A DNA stretch of 64,000 bases from an uncultured Verrucomicrobiales bacterium (GCA_937901085.1 CALCHQ010000032.1:1-64000), one strand, 5' to 3'. Positions 15,706-24,182 are shown, counted from the stretch's first letter. Notes: a model not told the origin generated them from the letters alone. Made by a program: numbers and translations.

Positions 15706-17889
15706 TTACTTGTTACCACCGCGAGCCTTGACGATTTCGTTGACAAGGTTCTGGGGTACTTGTTCGAAGTGAGAGGGTTCCATGGAGTAGGAGGCCAGGC
15801 CCTTGGAAAGGGTACGGATGTCGGTGGAGTAACCGAACATTTCGGCCAGCGGCACATCGGCGGTGAGTACGCACTCAGCACCCTTGTGCTCCATGTTCTT
15901 CACCATGGCGCGGCGGCGGTTAAGGTCGCCCATGATATCGCCCTGGTTTTCAGCGGGGGTCACTACTTCAACAGCCATGATGGGCTCCAGCAGCACGGGG
16001 CTGCACTTGGCAAAGGCGTTCTTCATAGCGAAGATAGCAGCCATCTTGAAGGCGTTTTCGTTGGAGTCCACTTCGTGGTAGGAACCGTCGATGACGTCCA
16101 CCTCCACGTCCTCCACGGGATAACCCGCAACAGAACCGGAGTTCATGGCTTCATTCAGCCCGGCGTACACAGCGTTCATGTACTCCTTGGGAATAGCACC
16201 ACCCACAATCTTGTTGGCAATCTTGAGACCGGTACCGCGCTCGCCGGGACGCATGGCAATCACCACGTCACCGTACTGACCACGACCACCGGACTGCTTC
16301 ACCAGCTTACCCTGCACACGGTCAGCAGAACCGGTGATGGTTTCGCGGTAGGCAATCTGGGGCTTGCCGGTGTTGGCTTCCACCTTGAACTCGCGCTTGA
16401 GGCGGTCCACGATAATGTCGAGGTGGAGTTCACCCATGCCGGCGATGATGGTCTGACCGGTTTCTTCGTCGGTCTTCACGCGGAAGGTGGGGTCTTCAGC
16501 AGAGAGGCGCTGCAGAGCGTTGGACATCTTCTCCTGGTCGCCCTTGGTCAGGGGTTCCACAGCCATGGAAATCACGGTGTCCGGGAAGGTCGGAGGCTCG
16601 AGCGTGTAGTCGAAGTCGTCGGAAGCCAGGGTGTCACCCGTGGTAGCGTTCTTCAGACCCACGATAGCGGCGATGTCGCCGGAGTACACAGCGTCCACGT
16701 CGGTGTGAACGTTGGCCTGGATCTGGAGCAGACGGCCCACGCGCTCACGCTTGCGGGTACGGGGGTTGTAAACAGTGTCGCCCTTGCGCACCACGCCGGT
16801 GTATACGCGGATGAACACCAGAGAACCCACGAACTTGTCGGCCCAGAGCTTGAATGCCAGCACCACGGGCTTGTCGTTGTCGGAGGGGTTGATTTCCTTC
16901 ACGTCGAACACCTCGTAGCCGTTCTCGTCGAGACCGGAAGCAATCGTGCTGGTCACAGTGGCCTGCTTACACTCCAGCGGGCTGGGCAGGTAATCCACCA
17001 CAGCGTCCAGGAGGCCCTGCACACCCTTGTTCTTGAAAGCGGAACCACCAGCCACGGGGATGAACTTGTTGGCGATGGTAGCGCGGCGGATAGCCTGCTT
17101 CAGGGTCGGAGCATCGATGGGTTCTTCCATGAGGTAGAGTTCACCCAGCTCGTCGTCCACGTTAGCCACGCATTCCTTGAGTTCTTCAAGGTAGGCCTGG
17201 CCGATTTCGAGCAGCTCGCCCTCCAGGTCCTTCACCTCATAGGTGGAACCCTGGCGGTCGGAGTCATTGTAGAAGATAGCCTTCTGGTTCACCACGTCAA
17301 TCTGGCCGCAGAGCTGGTCCTCGGCGCCGATGGGCACCAGAATCGGAGCAGCGTTGGCACCCAGCTTGGTGCGGATGTCGTTAAGCACATTGGCGAAGTT
17401 AGCGCCAGTGCGGTCCATCTTGTTCACGAAGCAGAGGCGGGGCACCTCGTACTTGTTGGCCTGGCGCCACACCGTCTGCGTCTGGGGCTGCACGCCGGCA
17501 ACACCACAGAACACCACGATAGCGCCGTCGAGCACGCGCAGGGAACGCTCCACCTCAGCGGTGAAGTCCACGTGCCCGGGAGTATCAATAACGTTGAGCT
17601 GGAAGTTCTCGTTCTCGAAAAGCTTGTGGCAGCCCTCAGCGGGCAGCTGCTTCCAGTTGGTCGTAACGGCAGCGGAGGTAATGGTAATACCACGCTCCTG
17701 CTCCTGCTCCATCCAGTCGGTCGTCGCAGAACCCTCGTGGGTCTCGCCGATCTTGTGGATCATGCCGGTGTAGAACAGAATACGCTCGGACAGCGTGGTC
17801 TTGCCGCCGTCAATGTGAGCGGCAATACCGAAGTTACGGTAGCGCTCAAGCGGGGCCTTACGGTCAGGGCTGCTATAGTTATTAGCCAT
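15706..17889 (-). CDS. fusA: Translation elongation factor G
   Basis: 727-residue GTPase that drives tRNA and mRNA translocation. NFGIAAHIDGGKTTLSERIL is the P-loop, with Gly where most EF-G proteins have Ala (AHIDAGKTT). ERGITITSAAVT is switch I, DTPGHVDFTAEVERSLRV is G3 and NKMDRTGA is G4; domains II-V follow at normal length. The C-terminal half keeps GMGELHLDIIVDRL and SGGRGQYGDVV. It sits in a str-type operon, 59 bp after rpsG. Confidence 0.96.
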   Translation of the reverse strand: MANNYSSPDRKAPLERYRNFGIAAHIDGGKTTLSERILFYTGMIHKIGETHEGSATTDWMEQEQERGITITSAAVTTNWKQLPAEGCHKLFENENFQLNVIDTPGHVDFTAEVERSLRVLDGAIVVFCGVAGVQPQTQTVWRQANKYEVPRLCFVNKMDRTGANFANVLNDIRTKLGANAAPILVPIGAEDQLCGQIDVVNQKAIFYNDSDRQGSTYEVKDLEGELLEIGQAYLEELKECVANVDDELGELYLMEEPIDAPTLKQAIRRATIANKFIPVAGGSAFKNKGVQGLLDAVVDYLPSPLECKQATVTSTIASGLDENGYEVFDVKEINPSDNDKPVVLAFKLWADKFVGSLVFIRVYTGVVRKGDTVYNPRTRKRERVGRLLQIQANVHTDVDAVYSGDIAAIVGLKNATTGDTLASDDFDYTLEPPTFPDTVISMAVEPLTKGDQEKMSNALQRLSAEDPTFRVKTDEETGQTIIAGMGELHLDIIVDRLKREFKVEANTGKPQIAYRETITGSADRVQGKLVKQSGGRGQYGDVVIAMRPGERGTGLKIANKIVGGAIPKEYMNAVYAGLNEAMNSGSVAGYPVEDVEVDVIDGSYHEVDSNENAFKMAAIFAMKNAFAKCSPVLLEPIMAVEVVTPAENQGDIMGDLNRRRAMVKNMEHKGAECVLTADVPLAEMFGYSTDIRTLSKGLASYSMEPSHFEQVPQNLVNEIVKARGGNK

Positions 17890-17948
17890 AAAGTAATATG
17901 AATGTTTTAAAGTTCAGAGATTACATCAAAACTTCCAGCAGGCGCTTA

Positions 17949-18422
17949 TTACCAGCGGAAGTGAGCGAAGGCACGGTTGGCCTGGGCCATCTTGTGCACA
18001 TCATCGCGCTTACGCACGGCGGCACCCTGGTTGGCAGCGGCTTCCTTGATTTCGTTAGCCAGAGCCTTAGCCATGGGGATACCCTTGCGGTTGCGGGCAT
18101 AGTTGATGATCCAGCGCATAGCCAGAGCCTCAGAACGATCGGGAGCCACTTCCAACGGAACCTGGTAAGTAGCACCACCCACGCGGCGACTCTTCACCTC
18201 CACACGGGGCTTGGCGTTCTCGATGGCGCGGGTCAGCACCTCCAGCGGGCTCACAGTGTCAGTACCCTCGTTAGCAAGGTCGATAGCCTTGTACACGATA
18301 CGCTCAGCCAGGGAGCGCTTGCCGTCCAGCATCACCTTGCAAATCAGGCGGCCAACCAGCACGGAATCGTAACGGGAGTCACGACGTTCAATCTTCTTGT
18401 AGACGCGTTTGCGACGAGCCAT
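17949..18422 (-). CDS. rpsG: 30S ribosomal protein S7
   Basis: 157-residue S7, which nucleates assembly of the 30S head. ARRKRVYKKIERRDSRYDSVLV, RLICKVMLDGKRSLAERIVY, PRVEVKSRRVGGATYQVPLEV and AHFRW at the end are all conserved. Gap of 33 bp from rpsL. Confidence 0.96.
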   Translation of the reverse strand: MARRKRVYKKIERRDSRYDSVLVGRLICKVMLDGKRSLAERIVYKAIDLANEGTDTVSPLEVLTRAIENAKPRVEVKSRRVGGATYQVPLEVAPDRSEALAMRWIINYARNRKGIPMAKALANEIKEAAANQGAAVRKRDDVHKMAQANRAFAHFRW

Positions 18423-18455
18423 AGTCTTAAATTTCAGTTAGTTCAGGGTTAATTC

Positions 18456-18860
18456 TTAGCGCTTCTTAGCGGGAGCGGCGGCGGCACCGGCCTTCGGGCG
18501 CTTGGCACCGTACTTCGAGCGGCCACGGCGGCGCTTATCAACGCCAAGGCAGTCAAGAGCACCACGAACAATATGATAACGAACACCGGGAAGGTCCTTC
18601 ACACGGCCACCACGCACAAGCACGATGGAGTGTTCCTGCAGATTGTGGCCTTCACCGCCGATGTAGGCGATTACTTCTTCACCGTTGGTAAGGCGAACCT
18701 TAGCAACTTTACGCAGAGCGGAGTTCGGCTTCTTCGGGGTACGGGTCATCACCTGCAGGCAAACGCCACGGCGCTGCGGGCAGCTGTGAAGAGCGCGAGA
18801 CTTCGACTTCTCTTCCGGTACGGTACGTCCTTTGCGGACGAGCTGATTAATAGTCGGCAT
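18456..18860 (-). CDS. rpsL: 30S ribosomal protein S12
   Basis: 134-residue S12, in the decoding centre. It starts MPTINQLVRKGR; PQRRGVCLQVMTRTPKKPNSALRK carries the loop whose second Lys is mutated in streptomycin resistance and is wild-type here. The end is an Ala/Lys-rich tail (KRPKAGAAAAPAKKR). It is the first gene of a 16-gene minus-strand run ending at rplN. The leader contains an inverted repeat at 18972-18995. Confidence 0.96.
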   Translation of the reverse strand: MPTINQLVRKGRTVPEEKSKSRALHSCPQRRGVCLQVMTRTPKKPNSALRKVAKVRLTNGEEVIAYIGGEGHNLQEHSIVLVRGGRVKDLPGVRYHIVRGALDCLGVDKRRRGRSKYGAKRPKAGAAAAPAKKR

Positions 18861-18971
18861 GTTACTTATTTATGATTTTGTTTTTCAAGGTTTTACGGCT
18901 TGTGTCGCCACCCCCTCATCCCTTGAGGAACGCAGCTTTCCACCTCACCGGATTACCCGATAGTGACCAGA

Positions 18972-18995
18972 GGACAGTACATCCCTGTACAGTCC
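18972..18995. promoter_or_regulatory. Inverted repeat in the rpsL leader region
   Basis: GGAC-A-GTACA, TCCC, TGTAC-A-GTCC: 9 of 10 positions pair around a 4-nt centre, about 110 bp upstream of rpsL. It may be an mRNA leader hairpin or a protein-binding site. No convincing -35/-10 pair was found next to it. Apart from pyrimidine-rich sequence, nothing else is visible between 18996 and 19190. Confidence 0.35.
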
Positions 18996-19191
18996 GCGGT
19001 CGCGCTAGTTTACTCCAATTTTCCCATAAATCAAGCCTTTTCTGTGAATTTCAACAGAATTTTTCAAATTTTTCACCCCGCCAAACCAGGCACTTTCACC
19101 ACCTCTCTCCCCCTCTCCCCACCATTTTTTATCCCATTTTTCTTAAAAAAATGACAGAGATTTTTCTACCCGGCTCACGCTTAAGCCATCT

Positions 19192-19217
19192 CGCGCGCGC
19201 ACGCGTGCGCGCATACG
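19192..19217. other. 26-nt alternating pyrimidine-purine tract with an 18-bp palindrome
   Basis: Strictly alternating CG/CA/TG/TA dinucleotides; within it 19195-19212 is a perfect palindrome (GCGCGCACG and its complement). Such tracts can form Z-DNA or a cruciform under negative supercoiling. It lies between the divergent ribosomal operon and the tracrRNA terminator. Confidence 0.6.
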
Positions 19218-19311
19218 TCCTTATATTGCTGTACTATTATCGCCACTATCGCTTTGCGGAGCATCCCACCCCCTCTGCCGCTCTTCAGCCCATTTACCCC
19301 CACCCCCCTCA

Positions 19312-19419
19312 CAAAAATTAACCCCCGCTGAATAAGCGGGGGTATGTATGGAGTCACACTATAACCGTGCAAACGCGCTCTCCTACGCTATGTGTTCACA
19401 CGAGTGCTGGTTCTGAAGT
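19312..19419 (-). ncRNA. Candidate tracrRNA of the type II-C system
   Basis: On the minus strand ACTTCAGAAC (19410-19419) is the exact complement of the first 10 nt of the CRISPR repeat (GTTCTGAAGT). About 65 nt of structured sequence follow, and then a terminal hairpin with a perfect 9-bp stem (19321-19329 with 19335-19343), after which the RNA reads UUAAUUUUU. A promoter at 19426-19454 predicts +1 at 19419, the first base of the anti-repeat. The position upstream of cas9 and the divergent direction fit a tracrRNA. The short anti-repeat is unusual. A longer form started further upstream would not add pairing. Confidence 0.7.
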
Positions 19420-19425
19420 GGCTTT

Positions 19426-19454
19426 AATTTAGCAGAGAAAAACCGTATTCGCAA
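19426..19454 (-). promoter_or_regulatory. Candidate tracrRNA promoter
   Basis: Minus strand: TTGCGA (19449-19454), 17-bp spacer, TAAATT (19426-19431). Each hexamer matches consensus at 4 of 6 positions. Predicted +1 at 19419. Confidence 0.45.
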
Positions 19455-19503
19455 GCACAAAAATCTTGTTAGATTCTTTTTCCTGTTTCAAGCTCAAATA
19501 TGA

Positions 19504-19531
19504 TTGACTCCAATAGGCAAAAGAGTAGAAT
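19504..19531 (+). promoter_or_regulatory. Promoter of the cas9-cas1-cas2 operon
   Basis: TTGACT (19504-19509), 16-bp spacer, TAGAAT (19526-19531). The leader is about 60 nt, longer than elsewhere in the window, with GAAGG about 17-21 nt before the ATG. Confidence 0.6.
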
Positions 19532-19599
19532 CATAAGTGTTCGCATTACAGAATAGCTACCACGTCTGAATACTCCCAGCGAAGGCCCCTACCCCTGAT

Positions 19600-22500
19600 A
19601 TGACCACCACACCTGAACCTGCACTCCAGGCATACCGAACCGCGGCCCTGAATTACTGGAACCAGCACAAATTCTACGCCTCTGGCACCGTCGTGCTTGG
19701 CATTGATATCGGCATCGAAGGCATTGGCATCGCCGTACGCAAAGGCACCGAACTGCTATACTGCAAAACCCTGCTTGTTGACCTGCCGGAAGCGCAGGCA
19801 CTTGCCACCCGGCGGGCATTCCGCGCCAGTCGCCATGCGCGCAAGAACCGTCGCACCCGCATGCGCCGCCTCAAGGCACTTTTCGCACAACACGGACTCC
19901 CCTGGGTGGATGATGACATCATGTCCCGCAGCGACCCTTTCAAACTCCGCCACCGCGCCATCACCAGCAAGCTCGCTTCACGCGAAGCACTTTCCATCTG
20001 CATCCGCTCCTGCGTGTTGCGTCGCGGGTATGATTACTTCGCCATGGATGATGACACCACCGGCGAATACCCCTGGGGCACAGAGCCGAACCTCAAAGAA
20101 GCAACCAAGTGGCTGCAATCCGCTTTTGTCGATGCTGAAATGCGGAACTACCTTCTCCAGCTGACGGAATCGCTGGAGGAAAATGAAAAGAAGCAGGAAG
20201 ACTGGAAAAAGCTGGTAGACGAACGCCACAACAAAGCCGCAAATGAAGGCATCGATTCCATGCTGGCCGCCTACGCCGCCAAAAAGCTCAACGAACGCAA
20301 AGCCCGCGGCTTCAACTACCCGCGCGCCCACGTGCGCAGCCATCTGGAAACCATTATCTCCCGCCACCAAGACCTCATCGATGATGCCGATGGTTTTACC
20401 TCCGCGCTTTTCTGCCCGCCAACCAACAAGAAGAAAGCCATCTTCCTTTACAACCGCAAGACGCCGGACGAAGCGAAGAAGGTTTTCGAGCGTAAAGTCA
20501 AAAACTGCCCCTATTGCTATTGGCTGGGATTGCCCCCGGCGAAATGCTGCACTGCAGGCGAAACGGCTTACCGTCGCTGGGCACTGGTTGATTTCCTCTC
20601 CGTTCGCAAATTCGAACTCGCCATCAACAAAATCCCCCTGGGCAAGGTAAAATTGCCGGAGCAGGCATCGGCCTCCCTATTCGCCGCCATCGAAAGCGGC
20701 ATCACCAAGTGGAGCGAAGCCAAAAAGGCATTCGAAGCTGCCCTCAAAGCTGAAAATTACGCCCTCCCCAAAAAAAGCGAGTGGAACAACGAACAGTTTG
20801 AGCAGCTCAAAAACATCGTTGCCCCCACCATAATTGCCCGCAAAGGACGCGCTTCCATGTCTGCCGCCGCTGCGCAGAAAATGTACGAAGCCGCCACCCG
20901 GAACGGCACCTGCTTTGCCCCCGACACCATGGAACAATGGAAGCAGGAATCCGGCTTGTACGACTACCGCAAGAGCATGCCCGCTGAAAGCGGCAGCTAC
21001 CCCCAGGTGGAAGCATTGCTCGGCTATCGAAAGGCTCGTACCATCCCCGGCGTCAACGGCGAACAGCCTCATATCAAGGTAGAACTCGTCACCCAGGGGG
21101 TACTCCAGCGCATCTTCCGCGATTTGAAAGAGTCTCATCAAATCGAAAAGCTGGTTCCCGATTATTGCGTTATCGAAACCATCAAGGACGCCGCAACCAA
21201 TAAAGATGATGCCGCGAAAAAAGAAAAGGAGCAGAAAGCTAACCGCGAACGCCGCATCAAGCACGCAGAAGCCTACAATAGGACTAATGCCAGCAATGCC
21301 GATTTCATACGCATGCGTCTCTTCGAGGAACAAGGTGGCTCCCCCGATAAACCCGCCACCTGCCCTTTTACCGGGCAGGAGCTGAAGCCCTCCGACCTCT
21401 TCTCCGGTGAGCTGGAACTGGCGCACATCTACCCCGATGCCCGCGGCGGCCTCTACATGGCTGAAAACCTGGTACTCACCACCCGCGCAGTCAATGCCGC
21501 CATGGGCCCCCGCACCCCCAAGGAAGCAGCTGCTGCCCACCTCCCCGGATGGCTGGATTGGTCAGGCATGCTCGCCGTAACAAAAAAAATCCACTGGAAA
21601 GACGAAAAACGAGGTCACTTTGCCCACGATTCCGCTTCTTTCCCCAATTTCAACAACATCACCCGCACTGCCCAGCTCGCACGCGAGCTGAGAACCTCCC
21701 TCATTGCCTGGCTCGGCATCAACGGAGACGAGGAGCAGATCCGCCAGCGCATCGGCAACCCCTGCGGTGTCTACACCGCTGCGGCACGCCGAAGCTGGCT
21801 CTGGCCGGAATACAAGAAAGACCGCTCCAACAACCTGCACCACCGACTCGATGCCGCCGTCATGTCCTGCCTCCCGCCCGAAGGGCTCAACGACATCCAG
21901 TACAAAGGCATTTTTGAAACCGAGAAAACACACAAGGGCGACCGCCGCCTCATGTGCATCCAGGGGCTCCCCCTGCCCGATTTCTATCAAATGTGGCACG
22001 ATACCTCCGTCTGCCCCATCGAGAAAAAAGAAAGCCGCAGCAAATACAAATCCCTGGGTGACAGCACTTTCTGGGGCGTATACGCAGAGGGCATGACCCA
22101 CCAGCGAACCCCATTATCGGCAGATATCAAGGCTGCCGAGTTGCGGGCTACGCTGGAGAAAATGGGCATCCCCGCCAAAAACATTCCCAGCGAGAAAGCC
22201 ATCTCACAATGGCTGCACAACTGCCAGGCAGCCACTAAGGCAGATGCCACCAACCCCGCACCGGAACTGAAGCTCCTCAACGGCACTCCCGTACGCAATA
22301 TCTGGAAATTCGGCAGCAAAGGCAATTTGGATAAATCCCCCATCGGCTGGAACGGCATCATCACCGAATCCGGCAAATTCGACCAACTCCGCAGCCTCTC
22401 CTCTTCTAATGACCGCCTGGAACTCTGGCTCGGCTGGAACGCAAAAAAGAAATGCTGGGCATACTACAAGCGCATCATTCCCACCAAAGCCGCGCTCGAT

Positions 22501-22929
22501 GGACTGAAACGCATGGGACTCCCCTGGCGTGGCACAAAAGGCGCGCCCCAGTACCTGCTTGACTTGTTGCAGAAAAACAAAGCTCGCGACCTGCACGAAA
22601 TGATTTGCGGCATCCTGCCTCCGCACGCCGTCAAAGTGGCAACCTTCAGAAAGGGGGATGTATTTAACCTCTTGTACGAACGGGATGACAAATACATCGA
22701 GAAGCTGCAAAAGAAGGGGCATGTCGACATACTCGACCATCCTAAAACCATCCAGACGTGGGGGAGAATTACAGCGATTATGAGTGATAAGATAATGGAA
22801 ACAAAATCTTTAACGCATAAAGACAGAAAAATCAAAAAACTTGCTTCGCCCGCCGACTTGGCAAAATTCCTCCATCTCCTTGATGCTGATAAAGAAGCAG
22901 AAAAAAGAAACCTCCGGCCAAACATATGA
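19600..22929 (+). CDS. cas9: CRISPR-associated endonuclease Cas9, type II-C
   Basis: RNA-guided DNA endonuclease of 1109 residues, within the II-C size range. RuvC-I is VLGIDIGIEGIGIAV with Asp36; the Arg-rich bridge helix spans 71-95; RuvC-II has Glu526 (CVIETIKD); RuvC-III has His748 and Asp751 (HHRLDAAV). The RuvC active site is therefore complete. In the HNH domain (about 580-650) the general base is His609 in ELAHIYPDARGG, with Asn623 and Asn632. The residue before His609, an acidic metal ligand in SpCas9 (Asp839) and NmeCas9 (Asp587), is Ala608. The recognition lobe has an unusual Cys303-X2-Cys306-X9-Cys316-Cys317 cluster. The first 30 residues precede the RuvC fold. cas1 overlaps by 4 bp; there is no csn2 or cas4. 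Confidence 0.95.
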   Translation: MTTTPEPALQAYRTAALNYWNQHKFYASGTVVLGIDIGIEGIGIAVRKGTELLYCKTLLVDLPEAQALATRRAFRASRHARKNRRTRMRRLKALFAQHGLPWVDDDIMSRSDPFKLRHRAITSKLASREALSICIRSCVLRRGYDYFAMDDDTTGEYPWGTEPNLKEATKWLQSAFVDAEMRNYLLQLTESLEENEKKQEDWKKLVDERHNKAANEGIDSMLAAYAAKKLNERKARGFNYPRAHVRSHLETIISRHQDLIDDADGFTSALFCPPTNKKKAIFLYNRKTPDEAKKVFERKVKNCPYCYWLGLPPAKCCTAGETAYRRWALVDFLSVRKFELAINKIPLGKVKLPEQASASLFAAIESGITKWSEAKKAFEAALKAENYALPKKSEWNNEQFEQLKNIVAPTIIARKGRASMSAAAAQKMYEAATRNGTCFAPDTMEQWKQESGLYDYRKSMPAESGSYPQVEALLGYRKARTIPGVNGEQPHIKVELVTQGVLQRIFRDLKESHQIEKLVPDYCVIETIKDAATNKDDAAKKEKEQKANRERRIKHAEAYNRTNASNADFIRMRLFEEQGGSPDKPATCPFTGQELKPSDLFSGELELAHIYPDARGGLYMAENLVLTTRAVNAAMGPRTPKEAAAAHLPGWLDWSGMLAVTKKIHWKDEKRGHFAHDSASFPNFNNITRTAQLARELRTSLIAWLGINGDEEQIRQRIGNPCGVYTAAARRSWLWPEYKKDRSNNLHHRLDAAVMSCLPPEGLNDIQYKGIFETEKTHKGDRRLMCIQGLPLPDFYQMWHDTSVCPIEKKESRSKYKSLGDSTFWGVYAEGMTHQRTPLSADIKAAELRATLEKMGIPAKNIPSEKAISQWLHNCQAATKADATNPAPELKLLNGTPVRNIWKFGSKGNLDKSPIGWNGIITESGKFDQLRSLSSSNDRLELWLGWNAKKKCWAYYKRIIPTKAALDGLKRMGLPWRGTKGAPQYLLDLLQKNKARDLHEMICGILPPHAVKVATFRKGDVFNLLYERDDKYIEKLQKKGHVDILDHPKTIQTWGRITAIMSDKIMETKSLTHKDRKIKKLASPADLAKFLHLLDADKEAEKRNLRPNI

Positions 22930-23828
22930 TACACCACCTCATCCTGATGGACGAATCGGCTGATTTGCGAATCAGAGATGGGATACTGTATAGCGGAGAA
23001 CACAAAATCGCCCTCCAGGTTCTGGGTTCTTTACAATGCCTGGCTTCACACGCACGGTGGAGTCAGGCTGCTCTTTGTTCAGTGGCGCAGCAGTGCCCTG
23101 TGGTTATAGCTCGGTGGAACACCGCTACAGGCAAATGGGACACCTCCTCCCTCCTGCCCCGCTGCCGCTATGTCAATCCGGATGCCACCTACCGACTCTG
23201 TACCCTAAAACCCCGACATGCCACCCAGCTGGCCTCTGATATTCTGATGACCAAAGTGCAGAATCAGCACACCCTCATCCGCTCACTCGACCCCACCCTA
23301 TCCCCGCTCCCCAGATTAGCATCCAACTCCTTCAACCGCATCCTGCGTCTGGAAGCCAAATGGGCACGTTTCTTCTGGGCGCGCTATTTCCGCGCCGCAG
23401 CCCAGGATTTATTCACCCGCGAAAAGCGCCAGGCTCAGGCCCCGCTCAACATTGCGCTCAATTACGGATACGGTTTCCTTTACCATGCGCTGGAATGGCA
23501 ATGCATCGCCTCCGGCATCGAGCCCGGCATCGGCATCATCCACAAACTGCGCCGCAGCCGCCCCAGCCTTGCCTGCGACCTCATCGAACCATTCCGCTGC
23601 TGCGTCGAACTCACCGTCATGCGCTATCTGGATGAAATGCACGACACCCGCAAAATGGCGGGTCGCTTCGCGGAAATGATGGAATCCTTCTGGTGCTATG
23701 CAGACAAACGCTTCCGTCTCCGCACCATCATCCGCCTGCATGTAGAATCATTTACCCGCGCCCTGCTGGCGCAGAATACAAACCTTTTCCACCCATTCAC
23801 CCTTCATGCTCGTGATGCTTGCTTATGA
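22926..23828 (+). CDS. cas1: CRISPR-associated endonuclease Cas1
   Basis: Integrase subunit of the spacer-acquisition complex, 300 residues, normal for type II. The metal ligands are visible: Glu143 in RLEAKWARFFW, His206 in IIHKLRRSRPSLA and Glu221 in CDLIEPFR; PLNIALNYGYGFLYHALEW is the usual helical segment. The start overlaps the cas9 stop (ATGA) and the end overlaps cas2 by 23 bp, so translation of the three is coupled. Confidence 0.95.
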   Translation: MIHHLILMDESADLRIRDGILYSGEHKIALQVLGSLQCLASHARWSQAALCSVAQQCPVVIARWNTATGKWDTSSLLPRCRYVNPDATYRLCTLKPRHATQLASDILMTKVQNQHTLIRSLDPTLSPLPRLASNSFNRILRLEAKWARFFWARYFRAAAQDLFTREKRQAQAPLNIALNYGYGFLYHALEWQCIASGIEPGIGIIHKLRRSRPSLACDLIEPFRCCVELTVMRYLDEMHDTRKMAGRFAEMMESFWCYADKRFRLRTIIRLHVESFTRALLAQNTNLFHPFTLHARDACL

Positions 23829-24102
23829 TGTCCCCGAGACTAAGCACCAGACCCTGCTGCGAAAAGAGTTTGAGGCTTTGGGGGGAATGCGTGTCCAGTA
23901 CAGTCTTTACCTCTTCGAAGGAGAAGACCATGAAATCGACCGCGTCATCCGCTACATGCGCCGCGTAGCAGCACAGGTTCCGCAAGGTGATATCCGCCTC
24001 ATCCCCATGGAGCGATCCGTCTGGGAACAACAGGTCGTCCTTTTAGGCGAAACTGAAGCGCCCGTTGAACGTCCCTTCCAGAATTTCGTCCTTTTCTGGT
24101 AG
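23806..24102 (+). CDS. cas2: CRISPR-associated protein Cas2
   Basis: 98-residue ferredoxin-like partner of Cas1. LAYDVPE carries the conserved Asp8; RVQYSLYLFEGEDHEIDRVI is the usual middle. The Trp at the C-terminus belongs to the terminal strand (FQNFVLFW). It is the last gene of the cas operon; a hairpin terminator follows at 24141, before the array. Confidence 0.93.
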   Translation: MLVMLAYDVPETKHQTLLRKEFEALGGMRVQYSLYLFEGEDHEIDRVIRYMRRVAAQVPQGDIRLIPMERSVWEQQVVLLGETEAPVERPFQNFVLFW

Positions 24103-24140
24103 CAAAAACACCCTAAAAATTTCGATTCACAAAAACGCAG

Positions 24141-24179
24141 GAGCATCCAAGAGGTTGATTTTATTTCTCTTGGATGCTC
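24141..24179. terminator. Bidirectional terminator between cas2 and the CRISPR array
   Basis: Perfect 13-bp stem: GAGCATCCAAGAG (24141-24153) with CTCTTGGATGCTC (24167-24179), loop 13 nt. On the minus strand CTGCGTTTTTG follows, so it can end the array transcript 3 bp past repeat 1; on the plus strand it can end the cas transcript. Its position supports leftward transcription of the array. Confidence 0.75.
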
Positions 24180-24182
24180 TTG

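Noticed and set aside
15697..17901. 734-codon open frame antisense to fusA
   Set aside because: Exactly mirrors fusA and arises from its codon bias; the product is His/Val/Gly-rich with no domain.
18872..19321. 149-codon plus-strand frame upstream of the tracrRNA
   Set aside because: Pyrimidine-rich low-complexity sequence overlapping the Z-DNA tract and the tracrRNA terminator; no domain or start signal.
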